64,000 nt of DNA from contig DAOMNO010000017.1 of NCBI GenBank assembly GCA_035443885.1, positions 1 through 64,000 of the forward strand, read 5' to 3'. Positions 23,810 to 32,973 of this stretch are shown here, one piece after another. Under the pieces are notes generated by a model, which worked only from the letters and a program-made list of their open reading frames with translations, was not told the DNA's origin and ran no database searches. The translations under genes and the position numbers were made by a program. Every line of letters begins with the position of its first letter. Positions within the stretch are counted from its first letter, which is position 1. The DNA comes from DAOMNO01 sp035443885 (lineage in GTDB: Bacteria > Planctomycetota > Phycisphaerae > Phycisphaerales > SM1A02).

Positions 23810-24280
23810 TTACGGCAAATCCTCTTCCCCCAGCAATCGGAAGTTCTTCTTCCGAAGAATCTGCCCCGCCAGATGATGGTCATCCACCGCGAGCGCGATC
23901 GTCGGTGTGCCATTCGGGCGCAGCATCAGCGGATACGCAAACCGGATGTTCAGCTCCGCGCCGAGCAGATACAAGCACATGCTCGCCAAGGTGTGCTCGC
24001 GGCCAAGCTCGACGATGAGCAGGTCCAGCTCCGAGAACGCCACACCATGCTCGCGAAGCAGTGCACGCGCCGCGTCCGCATTGTTGGGAATGATGCGCAC
24101 GACAGCGTAGTCCGACGCTTCCACCACACTGAACGCCACGAGGTGAACCGTCTGGGCTTCGTCGAACAGGCGCAATAGCGCCAGCAGCTTGCCGACTTTG
24201 TTGTCGAGAAACACGCTGAACTGCCGAACACTCGGCGGCGCGTAGCCCTGCGAGGTTTGTTGAGGCACGATCTGACTCAT
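23810..24280 (-). CDS. Tandem ACT-domain protein
   Basis: 156 aa. Two ACT-like halves: residues ~18-85 (VRQFSVFLDNKVGKLLALLR, VVRIIPNNADAARALL) and ~90-150 (LLIVELGREHTLASMCLYLL, TIALAVDDHHLAGQIL). ACT domains bind amino acids and regulate enzymes; stand-alone tandem ACT proteins of this kind are common in planctomycetes and are often called acetolactate-synthase-like, without proof. No biosynthetic partner is adjacent. Same strand as heme A synthase upstream, 119 bp apart. Confidence 0.82.
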   Translation of the reverse strand: MSQIVPQQTSQGYAPPSVRQFSVFLDNKVGKLLALLRLFDEAQTVHLVAFSVVEASDYAVVRIIPNNADAARALLREHGVAFSELDLLIVELGREHTLASMCLYLLGAELNIRFAYPLMLRPNGTPTIALAVDDHHLAGQILRKKNFRLLGEEDLP

Positions 24281-24399
24281 TCAGCTTCCCAGATTTGACA
24301 TATCGGCATACACCGATAGAAGACAGGCGCTTCGGGCCGGCCCATAACCCTATAGCGTACATTCAAAAAGCCGCTGTTGGAAGCAAAAAATCCCTATCT

Positions 24400-25734
24400 T
24401 TACACCTGAACTGCGTTTTCAGGCGGGGAAAGCAGGCGGCGTGTCCAGACGACGTGCAGCCCGGCCATTGCCAGCAGGATCGCCCCGACCGCCTGATGGG
24501 CCGTCGTGAACACCAGCTCGACCATGGGGATAGCCTCGGATTGCCCCCGGTGAAGTACCGCAAACAGGGCTGCGATGCCCAGCAGAATCTGAACGCCCAT
24601 CAGGTGCAGAATCGACTTGCCGAGCCGGGGCAGCACTGGTTGGTCGCCATGCAGCCCCCATGCGCGGCCTGCAGCAAAGATGCCGACGGCGAGAATAACG
24701 GTCGCAAGGAAGATGTGCGTCCACAGCACGTGCATACCCACGCCGGGGTCGCCCGCGTCCCGCCGCAGATGGCGGTACAGCGCGCCGAGCGCGAGTTGCA
24801 GCACCAGCATCACGAAGAGTGTAATCGCAGCGGAACGATCTGTTGAAGCGCGGATCGTCTGCGTCGCGGGTCGCGATGAGAGCCATGTTGCGGAGCTGAA
24901 CGCAGCGACCGCAACGATGACGCTGAACACAAGCTGACCGAACACGCCGTGCATGATGGCGAGGCTGCGAAGCTGCGTGCTGAGCACCCAGCCCGCGCCG
25001 AGAACGCCCTGCACGATGACGGCGAGGATGATCGCGATCGACAGCCAGCGCAGCCACGCGCGCGAATCCGCACGATGAAGCTGCACCGCCAGCAAAATGA
25101 CCGCCAGACCGACGAGCAGGCCCCACAGCCGATGGAAATGCTCCGCATAGACGCCGGGCACGCGCTGCATCTCCGCCATGGGGTAGAACATCATGGGATA
25201 GTCAAACGTGGTGAGCCAATCAGGCACAGCAAGGCCCGCTTCCAGCCCTGTAACGATGCCGCCTGAAACGAGCAGCGGCAGCACAGTGATGGCAACGATG
25301 GTGGCCAGCCGACTCGTCCAGCGGATCGGCTGCGTACTCGTTCGCGGGAAGCGCGAACCGATCCACGCGCCAAGTGTGGCAAGCGCGACGGCGATGACCG
25401 TGAACGCAATCACCCACTTTGCACCGAAGCGAAGCGCCTCAGCAGTGGTTTCCTTGCCATGCAGGCTCGCCACGATGAGGAAGTTGATGAAGCCGAGCAG
25501 CAGCCCGACCTTCACACCCCCGTTCACGCCGCGTGCCGTCAGCCTGCCGATGGCGACGCCCGCCAAGACCAGCCCGATGAGCGCAAATGCAGCCATCGCT
25601 GCGCCCGGCACGTTCACCGCAGGCGAAAGGCCGACATAGGCCACCGCCCACAGAATAACGCTTGTGCCCAATGCGACCGCCAACAGATCGCCGAAGCCCT
25701 CATTGCGTTGGTGTTCCACGGCTGAATGCTCCAT
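24400..25734 (-). CDS. ctaA: Heme A synthase (COX15/CtaA) with extra N-terminal helices
   Basis: 444 aa from ATG 25734. It oxidises heme O to heme A for the caa3 oxidase. The core from about residue 130 has the eight-helix COX15 pattern with His in EHFHRLWG, MHGVFGQ, LWTHIF and TTAHQAVG, which bind hemes b and substrate. Ahead of it are about four more hydrophobic segments (LLAVALGTSVILWAVAYVGL through WVIAFTVIAVALATLGAWIG) not part of standard CtaA (300-350 aa). Divergent from ctaB, sharing a ~200-bp promoter region. Confidence 0.92.
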   Translation of the reverse strand: MEHSAVEHQRNEGFGDLLAVALGTSVILWAVAYVGLSPAVNVPGAAMAAFALIGLVLAGVAIGRLTARGVNGGVKVGLLLGFINFLIVASLHGKETTAEALRFGAKWVIAFTVIAVALATLGAWIGSRFPRTSTQPIRWTSRLATIVAITVLPLLVSGGIVTGLEAGLAVPDWLTTFDYPMMFYPMAEMQRVPGVYAEHFHRLWGLLVGLAVILLAVQLHRADSRAWLRWLSIAIILAVIVQGVLGAGWVLSTQLRSLAIMHGVFGQLVFSVIVAVAAFSSATWLSSRPATQTIRASTDRSAAITLFVMLVLQLALGALYRHLRRDAGDPGVGMHVLWTHIFLATVILAVGIFAAGRAWGLHGDQPVLPRLGKSILHLMGVQILLGIAALFAVLHRGQSEAIPMVELVFTTAHQAVGAILLAMAGLHVVWTRRLLSPPENAVQV

Positions 25735-25937
25735 CAGGTATCGCCCCCGGGCATGGACCGCGCGATGTCTGGCGGATACTATGTGAGAAGTTTCACAAAG
25801 GCTATGCCCGTCGATCTGATCCTGGCCGGAAATGGGTTTTTCCGTGCGAATCCACCCGCTTCCCGCTCGCGGCACTCCTGATGTATCGTGTCCGTGTCCT
25901 GTCGTTTTTTTCGCTGGTTTCCCGCTGCCGACCCCCG

Positions 25938-26939
25938 ATGAGTCTCCTCAACCCCAGCGCTGATCCGTCGATCAAAGCCGCAGAGCGCGAGACGCGATGC
26001 GCCGAGCGCAGCAGCACGGCGAAGCTGTATATGGAACTGACGAAGGCGCGGCTGAGCGCGCTGGTTGTGCTCACCACCGCCGTCGGGTTCGTTGTGGCGA
26101 TCCCCGTCGGCATTAACTGGCTGCTGCTGCTCTACACCGTCATCGGCACGTCACTTGCAGCCGGTTCCGCAGCGGCGATCAACCAGGTGCTCGAAGTCGC
26201 ACGTGATGCGCGCATGCAGCGAACCTGCCGTCGTCCCCTGCCTTCCGGCGGCATCACCATTCGACACGCGCTCACCGCGGGCATCGTGATGGGTATTGCG
26301 GGCACGGCGATGCTCGCGCTGCTGGTGAACCTCGCATCGGCGTCGCTCGCCCTGCTCACGATTGTGCTCTATGTCTTCATCTACACACCGATGAAAGCAC
26401 GCAGCAGCTACAACACGCTCGTCGGCGCGGTGTGCGGCGCGATTCCGCCGATGATCGGCTGGGTCGCTGCGACAGGCGCGCTCGACGCGGGCGCATGGGT
26501 GCTTGGTGCGATTCTCTTCTTCTGGCAGATCCCCCACTTCTTCGCGCTGGCATGGTTGTATCGTGAAGACTATGAACGAGGTGGGTTTGTCATGCTGCCC
26601 ATGCTCGACGCTCGCGGCGAGCTCACCGCGAGCGTCATCATCCTCACCAGTCTCATCCTTCTGCCGCTCGGCATGTTGGCAACGATGATCGGCCTTGCAG
26701 GGTGGGTGTTTCTCGTTGGTTCACTCGTCCTCGGCTTGTGGATGACCGCGCTCGCCGTGCGGTTCTATGTGCAGCGAACAAATCCGCACGCGCGCGGCGT
26801 ATTCTTCGCCAGCCTGCTGTACCTCTCGCTGCTGCTGTGCCTGTTCATGGTCGATCGCGGCCCCGTGAAGAACGGTTCCTCTTGGCAGGCCTCGGCTGTC
26901 GCTGCCGTGCCCACTGAGACCGACCGCACCGCCCCATGA
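25938..26939 (+). CDS. ctaB: Protoheme IX farnesyltransferase (heme O synthase)
   Basis: 333 aa from ATG 25938 (ATG 25881 also possible). It farnesylates heme b to heme O. UbiA fold: first prenyl-diphosphate motif NQVLEVARDARMQRT with N-x3-E-x3-D, followed by CRRPLPSG; second motif in YREDYERGGFVML. About eight to nine membrane helices. Pairs with divergent ctaA for heme A supply; stop overlaps the next start (ATGA). Confidence 0.94.
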   Translation: MSLLNPSADPSIKAAERETRCAERSSTAKLYMELTKARLSALVVLTTAVGFVVAIPVGINWLLLLYTVIGTSLAAGSAAAINQVLEVARDARMQRTCRRPLPSGGITIRHALTAGIVMGIAGTAMLALLVNLASASLALLTIVLYVFIYTPMKARSSYNTLVGAVCGAIPPMIGWVAATGALDAGAWVLGAILFFWQIPHFFALAWLYREDYERGGFVMLPMLDARGELTASVIILTSLILLPLGMLATMIGLAGWVFLVGSLVLGLWMTALAVRFYVQRTNPHARGVFFASLLYLSLLLCLFMVDRGPVKNGSSWQASAVAAVPTETDRTAP

Positions 26940-28027
26940 CTGAATCCCGCATGATGACGTTCCGCGGGGGCGGTTGGGTGCTCTGCGTGATGGCGCTGGT
27001 CTGTGCAGTGTTAATCGTCTGGGCTGTAGCGCCTGCGATGTTCGTCACCCCCAAACCGGGCGATGGACGTAACATCGACACGTACGGCTTCGACCTGACG
27101 AACCTCGCTGTGCCACGCGAACTCGTGGGCACACCGATGCGAACGCGCGACATGGTGCCGGTGATGGATACCGTTCCGGGCGTCGTTACCGCTGAGGAAG
27201 TGCAGCGCATCAACGAGGAAGAACGAGGCAAATACATCGTCTCTGCAGACCGCGTCGTCGGCGTCGTCATCAACGGCGAAGCACGTGCGTACCCCATCAG
27301 CGTGCTGAATGTGCACGAAGTGATCGACGACACACTGGGCGGCATACCGATCGCCGTCACGTACAGTTGGCTCGGCGACTGCGTGCGCGTATTCGATCGC
27401 CGCCTTCCAAACGGGCGCGTCATTCGCCTCGGCATTTCGGGCCTTGTGTATAACGCCAATACACTCTTCTATGATCGCGATCAGCCTGAAGGCGGTCTGT
27501 GGTTGCAGTTCACCGGTCAGGCCGTGAGCGGCAGCGATCTCGGCTTGCAGCTCAGCATCATCCCCTCGCAGTTGGCGAGTTGGGCACAGTGGCGTGAGAT
27601 GCACACGGAGACGACCGTCATCACCCGCGACTCCGCCTTCGGCAAGCGATATCGCAAGGCTTCGCCCGATCAATACTTCCGCTCACCTCACATTGGCTTG
27701 CCTGTGGAACCGATGCCGCCCGACGATGAAGTGTTGCCGAAGGTGAAGGATCGTGTACTGGTGATTGAAGCCCCACTTGGCAGCGGTCATCATCGTGTGT
27801 ATCCGCTCACGTACATCGCTGCACGAGCACACGACCAGCTCGTCGATCGCAGCAAACATCGCTGGCATTGGATGGACACCGTGAACAGCGTGAATGTGCA
27901 CTTTGAGTATGACGCAATCGCGCATACGGCGGTGGCGTGGGCGGATTCCCCGATTGGCATCTCGCCTTCCCTGTGGTTCCTCTGGCATGCCATGAAGCCG
28001 GATGTGCCAAGCCTGCCAGCGCGGTGA
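26936..28027 (+). CDS. DUF3179 membrane-anchored protein
   Basis: 363 aa. One N-terminal transmembrane helix (VLCVMALVCAVLIVWAVA), then a large extracytoplasmic domain with the DUF3179 hallmark VVGVVINGEARAYPISVL followed by NVHEVIDDTLGG and YSWLGDCVRVF. The family's function is unknown; many members have a conserved Cys in the TYxPLC segment, here SWLGDC. It starts inside the ctaB stop (ATGA), so it is made with heme O synthase, pointing to oxidase assembly or respiratory maturation. It ends one base before the convergent cox operon stop. Confidence 0.88.
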   Translation: MTESRMMTFRGGGWVLCVMALVCAVLIVWAVAPAMFVTPKPGDGRNIDTYGFDLTNLAVPRELVGTPMRTRDMVPVMDTVPGVVTAEEVQRINEEERGKYIVSADRVVGVVINGEARAYPISVLNVHEVIDDTLGGIPIAVTYSWLGDCVRVFDRRLPNGRVIRLGISGLVYNANTLFYDRDQPEGGLWLQFTGQAVSGSDLGLQLSIIPSQLASWAQWREMHTETTVITRDSAFGKRYRKASPDQYFRSPHIGLPVEPMPPDDEVLPKVKDRVLVIEAPLGSGHHRVYPLTYIAARAHDQLVDRSKHRWHWMDTVNSVNVHFEYDAIAHTAVAWADSPIGISPSLWFLWHAMKPDVPSLPAR

Positions 28028-28028
28028 A

Positions 28029-28625
28029 TCAGCTTCGCGAACCGAGCAGCAGCGACACAAACAGCACAAGCCACACCGTGCCGAGGAAGTGCCAGTACAT
28101 CGCGCACATCTGCACGCCGATGAAGCGGGACGTTGCATACGCCCCAGCGAAGGCGCGCCCGGTAACCAGAAAGATCGGCACGAGGCCGCCCAGCACGTGC
28201 GCCGCGTGGATGCCGGTCATCACGAAAAAACTCGTCAGCGCCCAGCGATAGGAATCGCTCTCCGCCCAGTGCGGCTCGACTTCGGCATACCACGCGCTCC
28301 ACGCCGCCCACTGCATGAGCAGGAACAGCACTGCGAGAAACAGCGTGATCGTCATCATCGACTTCAGCCGCCCTGTCGCGCCGCGTCGGGCAGCGTTCAC
28401 AGAAGACTGCATGCTCGCGCTGCTCGCCGCAAGCACAATGGTGCTGAGCCAGAGAATGGGCGGCAGGCCCGGAAGATCGTCAGGCCAGCCCACCTGCAAT
28501 CGAACCACGACATAGCCGACCAGCCCCGCTGCGAAGAGCATGCCCAGCGATGCAAGAAAAAGCGCCATCCCCATGCGCAACGCTCGATCTCGCGAGCGTG
28601 CGTCCTTGAAGAGTTGCCCTTTCAT
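28029..28625 (-). CDS. Second cytochrome oxidase subunit III-like protein
   Basis: 198 aa from ATG 28625. The frame is open to ATG 28679, which begins right after the ctaF stop and would be coupled; neither start has a Shine-Dalgarno. Five membrane helices with COX3-family features: FVMTGIHAAHVLGGLVPI near the C-terminus and YWHFLGTVWLVLF at the end. It lacks the long insert of the main subunit III upstream. Last gene of the act-cox operon; a subunit III paralog or an assembly factor are both possible. Confidence 0.82.
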   Translation of the reverse strand: MKGQLFKDARSRDRALRMGMALFLASLGMLFAAGLVGYVVVRLQVGWPDDLPGLPPILWLSTIVLAASSASMQSSVNAARRGATGRLKSMMTITLFLAVLFLLMQWAAWSAWYAEVEPHWAESDSYRWALTSFFVMTGIHAAHVLGGLVPIFLVTGRAFAGAYATSRFIGVQMCAMYWHFLGTVWLVLFVSLLLGSRS

Positions 28626-28681
28626 GGCGTGTAATCCGATGTGTCTCAACGAGACTGCGGCGAACATCGCCGCGTGCATGC

Positions 28682-29113
28682 CTATGGAGTGGAACCCGGC
28701 GCGTACCGCTGCTCCGCGGCGTTGATGCGCTCGACAACACCCCTAGAGTCGCCCGGCACAATATCACTGCGGTATTCCGAAGTGTCCATCATGGCCAGCA
28801 CCATGAAGAGCGCGACGAACGCGATGGAGCCGACAAGCACGAAGCCATTGAACGGCCTGTCCCAATACAAATGCATGAAGAACAGACACACGAGCGAAGC
28901 TTTCACCACCGCCACGCCGAGCGCGACGATCATGTTCAGTTCGTGAATGTTGTACTCCATGAAGTCGATCTTGGCGACAGCCACGGTGATGACGGTCAAC
29001 ACGAGCAGCGCGATCGTATTGGCGATCAGAATCTTGGGCGAAACGATATGCCCGACGCCGTGGTGGCCCGCGTCTTCATTGCTGTGCTTGTGGGTATCAG
29101 TGACTTGTGCCAT
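28682..29113 (-). CDS. ctaF: Cytochrome c oxidase subunit IV (caa3 type)
   Basis: 143 aa. His-rich N-terminus, three membrane helices and the prokaryotic COX4 pattern (MIVALGVAVVKASLVCLFFM then HLYWDRPFNGFVL). A small accessory subunit that stabilises the core of caa3-type oxidases. Sits between the two subunit III genes in the operon. Confidence 0.9.
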   Translation of the reverse strand: MAQVTDTHKHSNEDAGHHGVGHIVSPKILIANTIALLVLTVITVAVAKIDFMEYNIHELNMIVALGVAVVKASLVCLFFMHLYWDRPFNGFVLVGSIAFVALFMVLAMMDTSEYRSDIVPGDSRGVVERINAAEQRYAPGSTP

Positions 29114-29131
29114 GGGTGGTGCCGGACGTTG

Positions 29132-30046
29132 CTAGTGGATCAGGTAGAACAGCGGGAACAGGAAAATCCAGACAAGGTCCACGACGTGCCAGTACAGGCC
29201 GACCAGATCGACAGGTGTGAAGTATTCGCTGTTGAAGTGGCCTTTCATCGCGCGGACCGCGAGCCAGCCGATCACACCCATGCCGACGAGCACGTGAATG
29301 CCGTGCAGGCCGGTCATCAGGTAGTAGATCGTGAAGAACACGTGCGCATTCACGGGCCGATGTGGGTCTTGCAGCGGGTGCAGCAGATCATGCTTGCCGT
29401 GTGAATCGTGCGAAGCGCGATTCGCGTGCAGGTTAAGGCCCGACGGCCCCGCCTGAGGCGGCGCAATCGCCGAACGCTGTGCCGTCAGCGGTTGTGCGTC
29501 CGTTGCGTCTGCGGGTGGTGGCGGTGTAGTCGCAGCCGCCATGCGCGCCGCGATCAACTGCTCCTGTGTAACGACCGGCAGACTCGGATCCCACAGGTGC
29601 GCCTTCGTGGGGTCAGGCGGGCCGTTATAGAACGCAGGACCAGCGAAGAGGCCATCGTGGAACTTGTGCGTGTACTCGAAGTATTTGATGACCATGAAGC
29701 CCGCGCCGCCCAGCACTGTCAGCACAAGGCAGATGACCAGTGCCTTTTGCTTGCTCTGCTGCGCGAACGTAACCGCCATCGCCATCGTCATGGAGCTGAG
29801 AATGAGGATGGCTGTGTTCAGCGCGCCCATGTTGGTGTCAAGGAAGCGACTGCCGTACTGGAAGAGTTCAGGGTCGTTGCCGCGCCACACGCTGTAGCCG
29901 ACAAACAATCCGCCGAAGAACAGCACTTCCGTCGCGAGGAACAGCCACATGCCGAGTTTGCCGGCATCGAACTGCTGTTGCGGCGTCTCCCAATGGTGGG
30001 CGAGATGCGGCGGGTGATCGTGAGCGTGGTGTGTACTGGTGGTCAC
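29132..30046 (-). CDS. ctaE: Cytochrome c oxidase subunit III
   Basis: 304 aa. Seven-helix COX3 type starting QFDAGKLGMWLFLATEVLFFGG and ending GLYWHVVDLVWIFLFPLFYLI. Unusual is an insert of about 100 residues between helices, Pro/Ala-rich (TTPPPPADATDAQ) and then His-rich (NRASHDSHGKHDLLH), which would lie outside the membrane. Follows ctaD by 71 bp. Confidence 0.95.
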   Translation of the reverse strand: MTTSTHHAHDHPPHLAHHWETPQQQFDAGKLGMWLFLATEVLFFGGLFVGYSVWRGNDPELFQYGSRFLDTNMGALNTAILILSSMTMAMAVTFAQQSKQKALVICLVLTVLGGAGFMVIKYFEYTHKFHDGLFAGPAFYNGPPDPTKAHLWDPSLPVVTQEQLIAARMAAATTPPPPADATDAQPLTAQRSAIAPPQAGPSGLNLHANRASHDSHGKHDLLHPLQDPHRPVNAHVFFTIYYLMTGLHGIHVLVGMGVIGWLAVRAMKGHFNSEYFTPVDLVGLYWHVVDLVWIFLFPLFYLIH

Positions 30047-30117
30047 GAGAGAAGTTCCGGGGTCAGAGTGCTGGCTGCCAGTTGTTCACCAATGCGATGG
30101 CGTGCCTCGCTGAAAGA

Positions 30118-31845
30118 TTAATGCTTATACGGGTTTGCGCCGCCCGCGCCGGGACGGGGCACATCGGGACGCCAGCGGTAGCCCTGCTGTGCTTCATCCC
30201 ATTCGAGCACGCTGTAGTCGTAGCAATCGCCGACGGTCGGCGCTTCATCAAAGTTGTTATGCGGCGGCGGCGAAGAGCACTGCCATTCCAGACTGCGGCC
30301 GCCCCACGGGTTTGCCGGTGCAGGTCTGCCGCGGAAGATCGAATGGATGAGGTAGCCCGCCGTCAGGAAGAACGCCAGCGCCATCACATATGAACCGACG
30401 GACGACCAGAAGTGATACGGCGCGTAGAGCTGCGTCATCTCCGGCAGCCAGCCAACGCCTGAGTAATCGTGATAGCGGCGAGGCATGCCGTGGCTGCCCA
30501 TGATGAACTGCGGGAAGAACGTCAGGTTGAACCCGATGAACACGCCGATAGCACCGATGCGGCCGAGCGTTTCGTTATACATCTTGCCGGTGATCTTCGG
30601 CCACCAGTGGTGCAGGCCGCCGATCATGGCGAGCAGCGCGGAACCCATCATCACGTAGTGGAAATGCGCGACCACAAAGTACGTGTCGTGCAGGTGAATA
30701 TCTGTCGCCAACGTGCCGAGGTGAAGGCCCGTCAAGCCGCCGATCGAGAAGATGATCATGAACGACAGGGCATAGAGCATCGGCGTATTGAGGCTGATCG
30801 AACCCTTGTACAGCGTTGCCAGCCAGTTGAACACCTTGATGGCGGATGGAATCGAAACGCTGAACGTGATCGCAGAGAAGATCACGGTAATCAACTCCGA
30901 CTGCCCGGACGTGAACATATGGTGGCCCCACACGAGGAAGCCGAAGATCGCGATGGCGATGGAGCTGAACGCGATGAACTTGTAGCCGAAGATGTGCTTG
31001 TGGCTGTGAACCGAAATCAACTCACTGATGATGCCCATCGCGGGCAGAATCATGATGTACACCGCCGGGTGGGAGTAGAACCAGAAGAAGTGCTGATACA
31101 GCACGGGGTCGCCGCCCAGCGCGGGGTTGAAGATACCGATGCCGAAGGCTCGCTCCATCGCCAGCAGGCCGAGCGTGATGGCCAGCACGGGTGTCGCCAG
31201 CACCTGAATCACCGCCGTTGCATAGGTCGCCCAGAGGAAGAGCGGCATGCGGAACCACGTCATGCCGGGCGGCCTCATCCGGTGAATGGTGACGATGAAG
31301 TTCATGCCGGTGAAAATCGAACTGAAGCCGAGAATGAACACGCCCGTGAGTGCGGGAATCACGCCCGCGAACTGCGAGCCTTTATCCGCATCGGTGCTGT
31401 AAGGCGTGTAGAACGTCCAGCCGGTGTCGATGCCGCCCATGAACAGCGCGAGCAGGAAGAACGCCGCGCCAAAAAGCCACAGGTAATAGCTCATCAGATT
31501 CAATCGCGGGAAAGCAACATCCTTCGCGCCGAGCATGATGGGCAGAATAAAGTTGCCAAGTGCCGCAGGCACGGACGGAATGATCACGAGAAAGACCATG
31601 ATCGCCCCGTGCAGGGTGAACACCTGGTTGTACTGATCGCGCGTCAGCAGGTCCATCCCGGGGAAGATGAGCTGCGTGCGCACGACAAGGGCGAAGAGGC
31701 CACCGAAGAAGAACGAGAGCAGCACCGACACGAGGTACATGACGCCGATCCGCTTGTGATCGAGCGTCAACGCCCACGAGAGAAAGCCTCGCGAGTGCGT
31801 CAGGTAGTTGGTCTCAGCCGAACTGTGAGAATGAATCGTGCTCAT
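30118..31845 (-). CDS. ctaD: Cytochrome c oxidase subunit I
   Basis: 575 aa, twelve helices. Heme a ligands His79 and His396, heme a3 ligand His394, CuB ligands His259, His308 and His309, and the Tyr263 expected to be cross-linked to His259 (HPAVYIMILP). K-channel and D-channel residues of A-type oxidases appear present. It reduces O2 to water and pumps protons using electrons from the subunit II cytochrome c domain. Begins 27 bp after ctaC. Confidence 0.98.
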   Translation of the reverse strand: MSTIHSHSSAETNYLTHSRGFLSWALTLDHKRIGVMYLVSVLLSFFFGGLFALVVRTQLIFPGMDLLTRDQYNQVFTLHGAIMVFLVIIPSVPAALGNFILPIMLGAKDVAFPRLNLMSYYLWLFGAAFFLLALFMGGIDTGWTFYTPYSTDADKGSQFAGVIPALTGVFILGFSSIFTGMNFIVTIHRMRPPGMTWFRMPLFLWATYATAVIQVLATPVLAITLGLLAMERAFGIGIFNPALGGDPVLYQHFFWFYSHPAVYIMILPAMGIISELISVHSHKHIFGYKFIAFSSIAIAIFGFLVWGHHMFTSGQSELITVIFSAITFSVSIPSAIKVFNWLATLYKGSISLNTPMLYALSFMIIFSIGGLTGLHLGTLATDIHLHDTYFVVAHFHYVMMGSALLAMIGGLHHWWPKITGKMYNETLGRIGAIGVFIGFNLTFFPQFIMGSHGMPRRYHDYSGVGWLPEMTQLYAPYHFWSSVGSYVMALAFFLTAGYLIHSIFRGRPAPANPWGGRSLEWQCSSPPPHNNFDEAPTVGDCYDYSVLEWDEAQQGYRWRPDVPRPGAGGANPYKH

Positions 31846-31872
31846 GGCGATAGGCCCTGATGGGCGTCGGTC

Positions 31873-32973
31873 CTATTGGCCCCCTTCAGGCGTTTGCGGA
31901 GTCGGCAGCGGCGGAACGATCAGCCGCCCGTTGGCATCAAGCTCAAACTCGTCCAGCCGCTTGATGAACTCGGCCAGCGCGCGCTTCCGTTTGTCGTCCA
32001 TCGTGCGGAACGAGGACATCTGATTGGCGTATCCCTTCACAATCTCGCCGCCGGGATTGTTCAGCGAATCGAGAATGTAGTTTTCATCAACGATACGGCG
32101 ACTGCCGTCCGCGAACTCTCGCTCCTTGCCCCACAGCTCGTGCGTCTCGCGGAACGAAGGCCCGATGCCGCGCGAACCATCCAGCGAGTGGCACGAAACG
32201 CACTGTGAGAACAGCCTGGCGCCAGCCAGATGTAGTGATTCTTCCGGCACCAGATTGATCCACTGCGCACAGTGCTGCAATCGCGCCTGGAACTCTTCTT
32301 CAGGCAGCACGTGCACCACCGCAACCATCTGCGAGTGCTCCGTACCGCAATACTCCGCACAGAAGAGGTTGTAGATGCCCGGCCGGGTCGCCTCGAACCA
32401 CAACGTCGTGATGCGGCCCGGCACCACGTCCTGCTTCACGCGGAACGCGGGGATATACAGACTGTGCAGCACGTCGTCCGACATCATTTTCAGCACGACG
32501 GGCCGACCCAGCGGCACGAACAGCTCGTCGTACTGCGTGCAGCCGTTGCTGTGCTGGAACGTCCAGTCCCACCGCTTGGCGGTTACATTGATCTCATACG
32601 CATTGGCAGGGGACGTTCGCAGATCAATGTACCCCTTCATGCCCATGTAGAAGATGATGATGACGATGATGAGTGGGATGATCGTCCACGTCAGTTCGAG
32701 CGGCGTGTGATGCGATGGGCTTGGTTCGGCTCCGCGGCCTTCCGTGCGGCGATACTTCACCGCGAAATACACCGTCAGCACGAGGATGAGTACGAAGAAG
32801 AAGATCGAGACCCACGTGATGAGGTTGAACACCCAGTCCACGTCCGCCGACACTGTCGATGCGCGCTCGGGCATCCAGAAACTCGCGCCGCCGGAGCTGC
32901 CGAGGGTAAGTGCGCCCGAGCTTGCCGCAGCAAGTGAGGCTCCTGCATTCAACATGACGGTCAACACGTTCAT
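31873..32973 (-). CDS. ctaC: caa3 oxidase subunit II fused to cytochrome c
   Basis: 366 aa. Two membrane helices, then a cupredoxin with the complete CuA site: His170, Cys205, Glu207, Cys209, His213, Met216 (CAEYCGTEHSQM). A C-terminal cytochrome c domain has heme motif CVSCH (258-262) and a Met ligand probably in YANQMSSF. It takes electrons from alternative complex III directly. Start overlaps the SCO gene stop by four bases. Confidence 0.97.
   Translation of the reverse strand: MNVLTVMLNAGASLAAASSGALTLGSSGGASFWMPERASTVSADVDWVFNLITWVSIFFFVLILVLTVYFAVKYRRTEGRGAEPSPSHHTPLELTWTIIPLIIVIIIFYMGMKGYIDLRTSPANAYEINVTAKRWDWTFQHSNGCTQYDELFVPLGRPVVLKMMSDDVLHSLYIPAFRVKQDVVPGRITTLWFEATRPGIYNLFCAEYCGTEHSQMVAVVHVLPEEEFQARLQHCAQWINLVPEESLHLAGARLFSQCVSCHSLDGSRGIGPSFRETHELWGKEREFADGSRRIVDENYILDSLNNPGGEIVKGYANQMSSFRTMDDKRKRALAEFIKRLDEFELDANGRLIVPPLPTPQTPEGGQ

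Noticed and set aside
30469..31860. 463-codon plus-strand open frame
   Set aside because: It is the antisense shadow of ctaD, with Arg/His/Glu-rich composition and no domain; ctaD has all heme and copper ligands.
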